In this document: piece after piece, positions 56,416-64,000 of the stretch | How the letters are laid out: every line of letters begins with the position of its first letter | Numbering within the stretch: the stretch's first letter is position 1 | Source of the DNA: Massilia sp. PAMC28688 | Lineage (GTDB): Bacteria; Pseudomonadota; Gammaproteobacteria; Burkholderiales; Burkholderiaceae_D | Direction of reading: 5' to 3' | DNA length: 64,000 nucleotides | NCBI RefSeq assembly: GCF_019443445.1 | Contig: NZ_CP080378.1 | Location: 2,790,001-2,854,000, forward strand | The notes under the pieces: generated by a model | Seen by the model: the letters and a program-made list of their open reading frames with translations, nothing else | What the model was told of the DNA's origin: nothing | Database searches by the model: none | Made by a program: the position numbers and the translations under genes

Positions 56416-57624
56416 TTACCCCTTCGCGGCCACAACGACAGGGGCGGCCGGCAGCTTGACCTTGCTGCCGGGCTTGACGCCATCGAGCTTGCCGAGCAGG
56501 ACGGTGGCGCCATCCTGCAGGCCCGCCTTGACGGCCACCATGCCATCGTCTTCGTTGCGCAGGCCCAGCGTGACCGGGCGCGCCACCACCTTGTTCGCTT
56601 CGATGGTATAGACCACGTCACTGTTGTTTTCCTGGCGCACGGCCGCCAGCGGCACCAGCGGCAGGGGGGCCGACTGGTCGGTGGTAATGAAACCCTTGGC
56701 AAACATGCCGCCCGACAGGGCAGTATCGGCATTGTCCACGCTGATATACACCAGCATGGCGCGCGAGCCGACCTCCGTCGTGGGATTGATGCGGGCAACC
56801 TTGCCGCCGAATTCGCGGCCCGGGTAGCCATCGACCCGGAACTGCACTGCCTGGCCCGTTTTGATGCGCGGAATCTCCGATGCCGGCACCTGGGCTTCCA
56901 GGGTCAACTGCTTGAGGTTGACGATGGTAAAGACCGGCATGTCGGGCGCCAGCTTTTCGCCGGCCTGGACATGGCGCTTGCTGATGATGCCGGCAAACGG
57001 CGCGCGGATGGCGGTGTCGTTCAGGGCATTCCTGGCCAGCTGCAGCTGGGCCTGGGCCGCCTTGACATTGGCCTGGGCCAGCTCCACCGAGTTCTGGGTG
57101 GTGTCGTAGGCCTGCTGGGAAATGTAGTTCTGCTTGAGCAGCGCCTGGCTGTTCTGATTGTTCTTGCGCGCCAGCGACAGGCGGGCGCTGGCTTCATCGA
57201 GCATGGCTTGCTGCTGGGCCACGCGCGCGCCCAGGTCGGCCTGTTCGATGCGTGCGATGACCTGGCCGGCCGCCACCTGCATCCCTTCGCGCACATCGGC
57301 ATCCATCACCACGCCTGGCACCTTGGCGCGCACCGTGGCCTGGGTCAGGGGCGTGAGCGAACCGGACAGCGGCAGCCTGACACGCAGGGTGCCGGCCGAG
57401 ACGGCGGCGATGTCGCCCCGTCCCAGTTCGTAGGTATCGATGACGGGCTTGCCATCGGCCATGGCCGGCGCTGGCGCGGCGGGCTTGGCGGGCGCCTGCA
57501 TGGCATACCAGCCACCGCCTGCCAGCACCGCGACCAGCAAGGCGGCCAGCGGCGCCTTCCAGCGCCTGGGCGAAACGGTGGGCTGGACGGCGGCGCGGGG
57601 CAGGGTTTCTAGTTTCATGGTCAT
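56416..57624 (-). CDS. RND periplasmic adaptor protein
   Basis: A 402-residue membrane-fusion protein. The N-terminal anchor helix (about 26-45, LAALLVAVLAGGGWYAM) is followed by the lipoyl half-motifs (TVRAKVPGVVMDADVREGMQV, IRAPFAGIISKRHVQAGEKL), a coiled-coil hairpin (LDEASARLSLARKNNQNSQALLKQ) and beta-barrel strands. It makes the AcrA/MexA-like link between the permease and the outer membrane channel. Two starts (ATG 57624 and 57618) differ by two residues. Confidence 0.92.
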   Translation of the reverse strand: MTMKLETLPRAAVQPTVSPRRWKAPLAALLVAVLAGGGWYAMQAPAKPAAPAPAMADGKPVIDTYELGRGDIAAVSAGTLRVRLPLSGSLTPLTQATVRAKVPGVVMDADVREGMQVAAGQVIARIEQADLGARVAQQQAMLDEASARLSLARKNNQNSQALLKQNYISQQAYDTTQNSVELAQANVKAAQAQLQLARNALNDTAIRAPFAGIISKRHVQAGEKLAPDMPVFTIVNLKQLTLEAQVPASEIPRIKTGQAVQFRVDGYPGREFGGKVARINPTTEVGSRAMLVYISVDNADTALSGGMFAKGFITTDQSAPLPLVPLAAVRQENNSDVVYTIEANKVVARPVTLGLRNEDDGMVAVKAGLQDGATVLLGKLDGVKPGSKVKLPAAPVVVAAKG

Positions 57625-57931
57625 TGATCTTGTTGTTGAGATAGCGTTGGAGGCGCTTGTGCTCCGCCTTGTTCAAAGGTGGAGCGTACGGCGCATGGTG
57701 ACACTATAAAAAAGAGCAAGGAAAGCAGGGGACGGATTGCGACAGGTGGCCGTTTCAGCACGACGAACTGCAGAAAAGGGCGATGAAGCGCAAAGCCGCA
57801 GCGCCGAAATCCCGGCTGTGTTCGCTTTGGTCAGAATCCCGTTTGCGCGTTCGCAAAGGGCGTGCGATGGCGATGGAGAAGAATTGGCATGGGATGGCTT
57901 GTCATTCGCGAGCCCCCTTATTTTCACAAGG
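57625..57931. other. 307-base divergent intergenic region
   Basis: This lies between the divergent adaptor and PAS-GGDEF-EAL genes and must hold both promoters. On the minus strand TATAGT is visible near 57705. A stem-loop (TTTGCG/CGCAAA, extended by CCC/GGG with a bulged G) spans 57838-57860, within the leader of the GGDEF-EAL gene. I see no riboswitch consensus. Confidence 0.4.
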
Positions 57932-60421
57932 ATGTCTGTGGGTATGGATACTGCTGAAGCACGACGTTATGAACCTGACGGGCCGGGCCGCGAAGCGCTC
58001 GACACCTTGTACCGCTTTGTGGCGGCGCTGGAACTGGCGCCCACGGTGGCGGTCCACAGCATTGACCGGGACGGCCTGGTCCGTTTCTGGAACCATACCT
58101 GCGAGCAGCTGTATGGGATACCGGCGCGCGAGGCCGTGGGCCAGCCACTGGGCGCCCTCGTGACGCACCTTGACGACCAGCAAGAGTTCGACGCCACCCT
58201 CGCTGCCATCTGGCACACCCGCCAGGCGCCCCAGCCGCGCGACTGGCATGTGCGGCGCCGCGACGGAGGGCATGTGTGGATGTATTCCACCCACTTTCCC
58301 GTCATGCGCAACAATGAACCCCAGCAGATCTTTTGCATGGAAGTGGACATCAGCCAGCGCAAGGTGGAGGAACGGGCCTTGCTGGAAGCGGGCGTCAATT
58401 TCCGCCAGCTGTTCGAGCGCTCCAACGATGCCATCTTGCTGATCGAAGGCAATCGCATCATTGACGCCAATCCGGCCGCCCTGGCCATGTTCCACTGCCA
58501 GCGGCTGGACGACATTGCCGGCCGCACCCTGGTCGATTTTTCCCCGCCCGTGCAGCCCTCGGGCGAGTCTTCCCTCATGGCCGATGCGACCCAGTCCTCG
58601 CAGAACTTCCTCGAAGGCAACCGGCGCTATGAATGGCAATTTCGCCTGCCTGACGGGGCCGCCTTCTGGGCGGAAGTGCTGCTCACTTCCGTCACGCTCG
58701 ACCACCAGTTCCTGTCATACGCGGTCCTGCACGACATCTCCGTGCGCAAGGCATCGGAAAGCACCTTGCTCAGGGCCGCGCAAGTGTTTGAAAACAGCCG
58801 CGACGCCATCGCCATTACCGACCCCGAGCGGCGCGTGCTGGCCATTAACCAGGCGTTTACCGACATCACCGGCTACGCCATGAGCGAGGTGGCCGGGGCC
58901 GAATTGCCGCAGCTGCGCGCAGGCGGGCATGAGCCGGCGTTTTTCGATCAGATCTGGCGTTTCGTTGCCGCCAATGGCTATTGGGAAGGCGAGCTCTGGA
59001 GCGCGCGCAAGCAGGGCGAGGAGCATCCCCTGTGGGTGGCCTTGACCGCTATTCGCAACAGTGCCGACCAGGTCATCAACTACATTGCCATCCTGTCCGA
59101 CATCACCGACCGCAAGCGGCTCGAAGAACATCAGCGCCACCTGGCCGAGCACGACTTTCTCACCGACCTGCCCAACCGGGTGCTGTTCCTGGACCGGCTG
59201 CAGCAGGCACTGGGGGTGGCGCGCCGCAAGAAGACCCAGGTGGCCGTCATGTTCATCGACCTCGACCGCTTCAAGGGCATCAATGACAGCTTCGGCCACC
59301 ATGTGGGCGACGCCGTGCTGCGGGAAGTGTCGGGCCGGCTCACGCGCTGCGTGCGCGGGGTCGATACCGTGAGCCGCCAGGGCGGCGATGAATTCGTCGT
59401 CATCCTGGCCGATGTCGGCGGGGCCGACCAGGCCGGGCATGTCGCTGCCACCGTGATGCAGGCAGTGGCCCAGCCGGTCCACACGGATGGTCACAGCGTG
59501 AGCCTGTCGGTCTCGATCGGCATTGCCATGTATCCCACCGACGGCCAGGATATTGATACACTTTTACGGCATGCCGATGTCGCGATGTATCACGCCAAGC
59601 AAGGCGGGCGCAATGCCTTCAGTTTTTTCAATCCCGACATGAACGCGCGCGTCGTGGAACGGGTCCAGCTTGAAAACAGCCTGCGCCACGCCCTGGCCAA
59701 CCATGAATTCGAACTGGCTTACCAGCCCGAGGTGGACATTGCCAGCGGCCAGACGGTGGGCGTGGAAGCGCTGCTGCGCTGGCGCCATCCGCAGCGCGGC
59801 TTGCTCATGCCGCAGCACTTTCTGGGCGTGGCCGAGGAATGCGGCCTGATGGTCCCCATCGGGCGCTGGGTGCTGCAGGAAGCGTGCCGCCAGGCGCGCG
59901 GCTGGCGCGACGCCGGCTTTCCCGTCACGGTGGCGGTCAACCTGTCGGCGGCGCAGTTCAACAGCCCCGACTTGCTGGCCAGCGTGGACACTGCCCTGGC
60001 CGAGTCCGGCCTGACGCCCGCGCTGCTGGAGCTGGAAGTGACGGAAGCGACCATCATGGGCCGCGACGGCCAGACCGCGGCCCTGGTCAGCGCGCTGCGC
60101 GCGCGCGGCATTGGCGTGACCATTGACGACTTCGGTACGGGCTACTCCAAGCTGAGCGCCCTGCGCCATGTCGCCCTGTCCCGGCTCAAGATCGACCGCA
60201 CCTTCATCCAAGACATTTCCGGCAAGCCCGATGACGCCGCCGTCATTACCGCCATCATTGCCGTGGCGCGCAGCCTCAAGCTGCGGGTGGTGGCCGAGGG
60301 CGTGGAAACGCAGGCCCAGCTGGAATTCCTGCAGCAGCTGGGCTGCGACATTTACCAGGGACATTACGCGGGCGAACCGCAGAGCGCGCCCGACCCTGCG
60401 CGCTGGCGCCGCCAGGAGTAG
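57932..60421 (+). CDS. PAS-GGDEF-EAL cyclic di-GMP signalling protein
   Basis: An 829-residue cytosolic protein with three PAS domains (about 35-155, 160-275, 285-400), a GGDEF domain with an intact GGDEF motif (about 487-491) and an EAL domain with EALLRW (about 612), EVTEATIM and DDFGTGYS. Both catalytic motifs are conserved, so it may be bifunctional or have an active phosphodiesterase with a regulatory cyclase. No transmembrane segment is evident. The start is uncertain: ATG 57932 has its AAGGA element too close, GTG 57938 is better spaced and ATG 57944 is also in frame. Confidence 0.92.
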   Translation: MSVGMDTAEARRYEPDGPGREALDTLYRFVAALELAPTVAVHSIDRDGLVRFWNHTCEQLYGIPAREAVGQPLGALVTHLDDQQEFDATLAAIWHTRQAPQPRDWHVRRRDGGHVWMYSTHFPVMRNNEPQQIFCMEVDISQRKVEERALLEAGVNFRQLFERSNDAILLIEGNRIIDANPAALAMFHCQRLDDIAGRTLVDFSPPVQPSGESSLMADATQSSQNFLEGNRRYEWQFRLPDGAAFWAEVLLTSVTLDHQFLSYAVLHDISVRKASESTLLRAAQVFENSRDAIAITDPERRVLAINQAFTDITGYAMSEVAGAELPQLRAGGHEPAFFDQIWRFVAANGYWEGELWSARKQGEEHPLWVALTAIRNSADQVINYIAILSDITDRKRLEEHQRHLAEHDFLTDLPNRVLFLDRLQQALGVARRKKTQVAVMFIDLDRFKGINDSFGHHVGDAVLREVSGRLTRCVRGVDTVSRQGGDEFVVILADVGGADQAGHVAATVMQAVAQPVHTDGHSVSLSVSIGIAMYPTDGQDIDTLLRHADVAMYHAKQGGRNAFSFFNPDMNARVVERVQLENSLRHALANHEFELAYQPEVDIASGQTVGVEALLRWRHPQRGLLMPQHFLGVAEECGLMVPIGRWVLQEACRQARGWRDAGFPVTVAVNLSAAQFNSPDLLASVDTALAESGLTPALLELEVTEATIMGRDGQTAALVSALRARGIGVTIDDFGTGYSKLSALRHVALSRLKIDRTFIQDISGKPDDAAVITAIIAVARSLKLRVVAEGVETQAQLEFLQQLGCDIYQGHYAGEPQSAPDPARWRRQE

Positions 60422-60441
60422 CCGGCTAACCGGCTATCGGG

Positions 60442-61395
60442 CTATGCGGCGCCGTCGTACAGGCGCAGCCGGGCCACCACCTGCCCGTGGTCGGACGCCT
60501 GCGGCAGACCCAGCACCAGGTGATCGTTCAGGTACACCACATCGGCCACTTCGCCGATGGCACCGGGCAGCAGGGGGTTGAACTGGGCCGACACGAGGAT
60601 ATGGTCAATGGTGGAATAGTTGCCGTCATTGAGCATGGAAAAGCCCACGTGGCGCATGCAATCCTGGCGCTTTTGCAGCTGGAAGGCATCGAACAGGCGG
60701 GTCTGGACAGGCGATCCCTCGCCCATGACAATGGTGGTGGTCACGGCGTCGGCCACATCATTGAAGTCGCCCATGACCACTTGCGCCCGCCCATAGCGCT
60801 GCGCCATACCGGTCAGCATGACGCGCAGGGCCACCGCCTCGGTGCCGCGCCGCACGAGCGAACGCAGGCAGGCCTGGCCAAACAGGAGCGGGTCTTCGGC
60901 ACTGTCACCGGCGCGGTAATCGGGGCGCTTCGATTTCAGGTGCACCACCACCACATCGACAATGCAGTCCTGTCCAAGGCGCACGGGAGCATGGACCACG
61001 GCGCGCGAAAAGGCTTCGGCATCGCGGGTGCCGGCGGGCAGGGCCACGCCGGACGGGAAGTCCGCCAGCGACACGCCGCTGCCGGCCAGCGGCAGGCGCG
61101 ACACCAGCGCCACCGAGGGCGTCAGGCGGTCGGCGCCGGGATCGGGGTCAAAGCCCACGTGCACGGCGTCTCGATAGCGCGTGGTACGTGCCAGCACCTC
61201 GCGCAGGCAAGCCTGGGAAAAAATTTCCTGAAATCCGATCACGTCCGCATCGATCAGGTCGATCTGGCGTGCCGTCCAGTCCAGCTTGGCTTCGTATTGC
61301 GCGGCGCTGGTCGGTGCCAGGTTTTCATACAGCTGCTGGCCTGCAGGCGCCAGGTTGAAGACATTGAAGGTGGCAAAGCGGATTTCTTGCTGCAT
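60442..61395 (-). CDS. Endonuclease/exonuclease/phosphatase-family protein
   Basis: A 317-residue metal-dependent phosphoesterase. Motifs are FATFNVFNLAP (Asn), DADVIGFQEIF (catalytic Glu), VVVHLKSKRPDY, VMGDFNDVADAV (Asp/Asn) and a C-terminal SDHGQVVARL (Asp-His). This fits the EEP superfamily; whether the target is DNA, RNA or lipid cannot be told. No signal peptide, so cytosolic. ATG 61395 has a strong GAGGAG element; upstream extension to 61464 is not supported. Confidence 0.88.
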   Translation of the reverse strand: MQQEIRFATFNVFNLAPAGQQLYENLAPTSAAQYEAKLDWTARQIDLIDADVIGFQEIFSQACLREVLARTTRYRDAVHVGFDPDPGADRLTPSVALVSRLPLAGSGVSLADFPSGVALPAGTRDAEAFSRAVVHAPVRLGQDCIVDVVVVHLKSKRPDYRAGDSAEDPLLFGQACLRSLVRRGTEAVALRVMLTGMAQRYGRAQVVMGDFNDVADAVTTTIVMGEGSPVQTRLFDAFQLQKRQDCMRHVGFSMLNDGNYSTIDHILVSAQFNPLLPGAIGEVADVVYLNDHLVLGLPQASDHGQVVARLRLYDGAA

Positions 61396-61433
61396 AATAA
61401 GAAACTCCTCATCGAATCTTGAGCGTATCACGC

Positions 61434-61925
61434 ATGGCCAGGAAAGAGCATATCTCCGAGACACCCGCGACGCAGTTCCTGCGCAAGCATCGTGTCGATT
61501 TCAGCGAACACCCGTATCCGTATGAAGAACATGGCGGCACCCGCGTGTCGGCGCGCGAGCTGGGCGTGCCCGAACACGCCGTGGTCAAGACGCTGGTGAT
61601 GCAGGATGAGGCGGCGCGCCCCCTGATCGTGCTGATGCATGGCGACTGCAAGGTCTCGACCAAGAACCTGGCGCGCGCCATCGGCTGCAAGTCGGTGGAG
61701 CCCTGCAAGCCCGACGTGGCCCAGCGCCATTCCGGCTACCTGGTGGGCGGCACCTCGCCATTTGGCACGCGCAAGCCACTGCCCGTGTATGTGGAAGAAA
61801 GCATCCTGGCGCTGGAAAAGATGTATATCAATGGCGGGCGCCGCGGTTACCTCGTGGGCCTGGCGCCGCAGGCGTTGGTTGATTGCCTCACTGCAAGGCC
61901 GGTACAGTGCGCACTGGCCGAATGA
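61434..61925 (+). CDS. YbaK/EbsC-type aminoacyl-tRNA deacylase
   Basis: A 163-residue protein of the YbaK/ProX family that hydrolyses mischarged tRNA, usually Cys-tRNA-Pro. It has the family pattern [43 protein letters not shown] with the conserved Lys, and [24 protein letters not shown] 61434 is preferred over a TTG at 61419. Divergent from the EEP gene (38 bases between starts). Confidence 0.9.
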   Translation: MARKEHISETPATQFLRKHRVDFSEHPYPYEEHGGTRVSARELGVPEHAVVKTLVMQDEAARPLIVLMHGDCKVSTKNLARAIGCKSVEPCKPDVAQRHSGYLVGGTSPFGTRKPLPVYVEESILALEKMYINGGRRGYLVGLAPQALVDCLTARPVQCALAE

Positions 61926-61980
61926 TGGTGTATATTCACGGCCCGGCACCCGCTATCCGGGTGTAATCGAGAGAGACAGC

Positions 61981-62625
61981 ATGTACACCATTATTTTCAC
62001 CATCGTCGCCTATCTGATCGGGTCGATTTCCTTTGCCGTGGTCACGAGCCGCGTCTTCGGCCTGTCCGATCCGCGTACCTATGGCTCGAAAAATCCCGGC
62101 GCCACCAACGTGCTGCGCAGCGGGAACAAGAAGGCGGCCATTGCGACCCTGATCGGGGACGCCGCCAAGGGCTGGTTCGCGGTGTGGCTGGCCGACCTGC
62201 TGGCCGAGCGTTTTGGCGTGGGCAATCTGGGCATTGCGCTGGTGGCGCTGGCCGTGTTCCTGGGCCACCTGTATCCGATTTTCTTTCGCTTTGTCGGCGG
62301 CAAGGGTGTGGCAACGGCGCTGGGCGTACTCATTGGCCTGAACGTCTGGCTTGGCCTGGCCACGCTGGTCACCTGGCTGGTGATTGCGTATGCCTTCCGT
62401 TACTCTTCGCTGGCGGCGCTGGTGGCATCGATTTTCGCGCCTTTCTATTTTGGCCTGCTGTTTGGCACCGACCAGATTGAAATATTGCTGGCGGTCCTTG
62501 CCATGAGTGCGCTGCTGGTGTTCCGTCACCGCGACAACATCAGCAACCTGATCGCCGGCAAGGAAAGCCGGATCGGCAGCAAGTCGGCGCCTGCCGGAAA
62601 CAAGACGGGCGGCAAGAAACAGTAG
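61981..62625 (+). CDS. plsY: Glycerol-3-phosphate acyltransferase PlsY
   Basis: PlsY acylates glycerol-3-phosphate from acyl-phosphate, the first step of phospholipid synthesis in this pathway. The 214-residue protein has about five transmembrane helices and the three PlsY motifs: [27 protein letters not shown] and [11 protein letters not shown]. Its usual partner PlsX is not in the window. The ATG at 61981 is 55 bases after the deacylase stop. The C-terminal tail is basic (KTGGKKQ). Confidence 0.94.
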   Translation: MYTIIFTIVAYLIGSISFAVVTSRVFGLSDPRTYGSKNPGATNVLRSGNKKAAIATLIGDAAKGWFAVWLADLLAERFGVGNLGIALVALAVFLGHLYPIFFRFVGGKGVATALGVLIGLNVWLGLATLVTWLVIAYAFRYSSLAALVASIFAPFYFGLLFGTDQIEILLAVLAMSALLVFRHRDNISNLIAGKESRIGSKSAPAGNKTGGKKQ

Positions 62626-62734
62626 CGGCACGACCGCTGGTGGGGTGTCCCGGCCATGCAGCGCCGTGCACCTTGCGACGGCATTTCTGGCCAGGCTTTA
62701 AAATAGCTGCTCCATCGCTAACAAGGGCCTTGCC

Positions 62735-63379
62735 ATGAAACAGCTCCGCATCGATTTCGTTTCCGATATTTCCTGCCCCTGGTGCGTGATCGGCCTCAAG
62801 TCGCTGGAACAAGCCCTGGACAAGGTGGGCGACGTGGCCAGCGCCGACCTGCACTTTCACCCGTTCGAACTCAATCCCCAGATGGCGCCGGAAGGCGAAG
62901 ATATTGGCGAACATCTGCAGCGCAAGTATGGCGCGTCGGAGGAACAGGGCGCCAAAACGCGCGCCATGATCCGCGAGCGCGGCGCCGAACTGGGCTTTAC
63001 CTTCGACATGGACAAGCGCGGCCGCATCTACAACACCTTTGACGCTCACCGCCTGCTGCACTGGGCCGACATGCAGGGCCGTCAGCGCGAACTGAAGATG
63101 GCCCTGTTTGAAGCCTATTTCACGCGCGGCGAAAACCCCGGCTCGCACGACGTGCTGACCCGGGTGGCCGGCGAGATCGGACTCGATTCGGCCGAGGCAG
63201 CCGAAGTGCTGGCCAGCGGCGCCTACGCCAACGAGGTGCGCGAACAGGAAGAGTTTTTCCAGCGCCAGGGCATCACGGCCGTGCCTGCCATCATCATTAA
63301 CCAGCGCCACCTCATTTCCGGCGGGCAGCCACCGGACATCTTCGAGCAGGCGCTGCGCCAGATCGCTGCCGCCAGCTAG
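62735..63379 (+). CDS. DsbA-family (FrnE-like) oxidoreductase
   Basis: A 214-residue cytosolic thioredoxin-fold protein with CPWC at residues 14-17, DAHRLLHWADMQGRQ and GITAVPAIIINQRHLISGGQ (the cis-Pro loop). No signal peptide is present, so it is not a periplasmic DsbA but a FrnE/2-hydroxychromene-2-carboxylate isomerase-like protein, probably a disulphide oxidoreductase. A weak TAAAAT -10 lies at 62699-62704. Confidence 0.88.
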   Translation: MKQLRIDFVSDISCPWCVIGLKSLEQALDKVGDVASADLHFHPFELNPQMAPEGEDIGEHLQRKYGASEEQGAKTRAMIRERGAELGFTFDMDKRGRIYNTFDAHRLLHWADMQGRQRELKMALFEAYFTRGENPGSHDVLTRVAGEIGLDSAEAAEVLASGAYANEVREQEEFFQRQGITAVPAIIINQRHLISGGQPPDIFEQALRQIAAAS

Positions 63380-63386
63380 GCAAGAC

Positions 63387-63980
63387 TCAGCTGCGCGCTT
63401 CGTCGTGCAGGGGCAGGGACAGCGTGCGATCGACGTACTCGAAGAACGAGGCTTCCCGCGACAACTCGTTGCTTTCGTGGTCCCAGAACACGGTGGACGG
63501 ATCCGTATCGCGACTGCTGCGGCGGAAAAACGCCTGGCAGTTGCCCACCCCATCCGGATGAAACTCGAGCAAGTCCTTGCAGGCATGGCTGGGGCGCGGC
63601 GCTTCCTCTTCAATCCCCGCCATGATCTCGCCCAGGTCGGCCATGCGGCGGGCCGACAGGATGCTCTCGGCCCCGCTGCAGATGCCATCGTGGACCAGGC
63701 ACAGCCTGCGCAGGGAGTCAGGCACGCTCCAGCCCATGTATTGGGCACGCGGCGACAGGGAGGGACTGGCGTTGGGGGCGCCCCCGAGTACCAGCTGGAA
63801 GTGGGGGCGCCCGTCGTGCAGTACCCGGTCGGTCAGGTAAGCGAGCATCCACGCGTCGTCCCGGCGCGCCGGAATCACCCAGCGCACCCGTTCCTGGAGC
63901 ACGGCGACGAAACGCGGCAAGACGGCCGCCAGTTCGCCAAACACCAGCTCCACCGCGTCGGCCGGTGCCATGCCGGCCAC
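63387..63980 (-). CDS. SMI1/KNR4-like hypothetical protein, possibly cut at the window end
   Basis: A protein of about 197 residues or more. The segment WSVPDSLRRLCLVHDGICSG and the downstream CKDLLEFHPDGVGN fit the SMI1/KNR4 (SUKH) pattern loosely, a fold found in immunity and regulatory proteins; this is tentative. The GTG at 63980 and ATG at 63971 are possible starts, but the frame stays open to the end of the window, so the gene may continue upstream. It is convergent with the DsbA-family gene, 8 bases away. Confidence 0.6.
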   Translation of the reverse strand: MAGMAPADAVELVFGELAAVLPRFVAVLQERVRWVIPARRDDAWMLAYLTDRVLHDGRPHFQLVLGGAPNASPSLSPRAQYMGWSVPDSLRRLCLVHDGICSGAESILSARRMADLGEIMAGIEEEAPRPSHACKDLLEFHPDGVGNCQAFFRRSSRDTDPSTVFWDHESNELSREASFFEYVDRTLSLPLHDEARS

Positions 63981-64000
63981 CGGCCATGGGCAGCCGGCAT

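Noticed and set aside
57625..57931. Possible c-di-GMP riboswitch upstream of the GGDEF-EAL gene
   Set aside because: The region has a simple hairpin but none of the conserved GEMM elements that I could recognise.

Overview
The window is high-GC bacterial chromosome that fits a betaproteobacterium of the Burkholderiales, most likely Oxalobacteraceae (Massilia/Janthinobacterium-like). The reasons are the glyQ-glyS-gmhB-plsC and miaB-phoH-ybeY-corC-lnt gene orders, a MutL that keeps the endonuclease-type C-terminal motif, the waaC-waaA lipopolysaccharide pair and the overall codon use. This placement is inferred from gene content and order; no 16S gene is present. There is no prophage, plasmid backbone or CRISPR array. 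The only mobile element is one intact IS5-family insertion.

Layout. 1-7.8 kb: cell-surface polysaccharide genes, namely the overlapping dTDP-L-rhamnose operon rfbBACD, an H-NS-like nucleoid protein, a phosphomannomutase/phosphoglucomutase, and waaC-waaA for the lipopolysaccharide core. 7.8-20.1 kb: a YcxB-like protein, then two long minus-strand housekeeping operons: glyQ-glyS-gmhB-plsC-ygjP, and miaB-phoH-ybeY-corC-lnt, with an unknown exported protein between them. 20.1-30 kb: a more accessory stretch with a solitary XRE-like regulator, an HDOD signalling pair, a divergent histidine kinase, a glutathione S-transferase, a divergent FtsH-like membrane AAA protease, an exported coiled-coil protein and a PA2778/PA2779-type pair (C39-like lipoprotein peptidase plus small membrane protein). 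29.4-33.7 kb: a TetR regulator divergent from a thiolase/acyl-CoA dehydrogenase/CoA-transferase operon. 33.7-38.5 kb: small exported proteins and a TetR regulator divergent from an oxidoreductase-desaturase pair resembling the Pseudomonas DesT-desCB circuit, with a perfect 16-bp palindrome inside the promoter.

38.4-49.9 kb: tRNA-Met, miaA, a Bcr/CflA-type MFS exporter, mutL, a cyclophilin, a DedA protein, an alpha-carbonic anhydrase with an Ala-rich extension, a hexose-6-phosphate mutarotase, amiC, tsaE and queG. 49.96-51.17 kb: the IS5-family element with 17-bp inverted repeats and a CTAG target duplication. It is followed by a regulatory-looking intergenic region with an NtrC-like dyad and a strong terminator but no gene. 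51.5-64 kb: ogt, xerD, a 58-residue charged protein, an RND efflux pump with its adaptor, a PAS-GGDEF-EAL protein, an endonuclease/exonuclease/phosphatase-family protein, a YbaK-like deacylase, plsY, a DsbA-family protein and a gene that may run off the end.

Themes: envelope biogenesis (rhamnose, Kdo, heptose, Lnt, PlsC, PlsY, AmiC), RNA modification and maturation (MiaA, MiaB, QueG, TsaE, YbeY), lipid metabolism under two TetR regulators, and c-di-GMP or HDOD-type signalling. No novel multi-gene defence or biosynthetic system is evident. The best candidates for new biology are the divergent FtsH-like protease, a possible peptidase/substrate relation in the PA2778/PA2779 pair, and the putative non-coding transcript next to the IS element.
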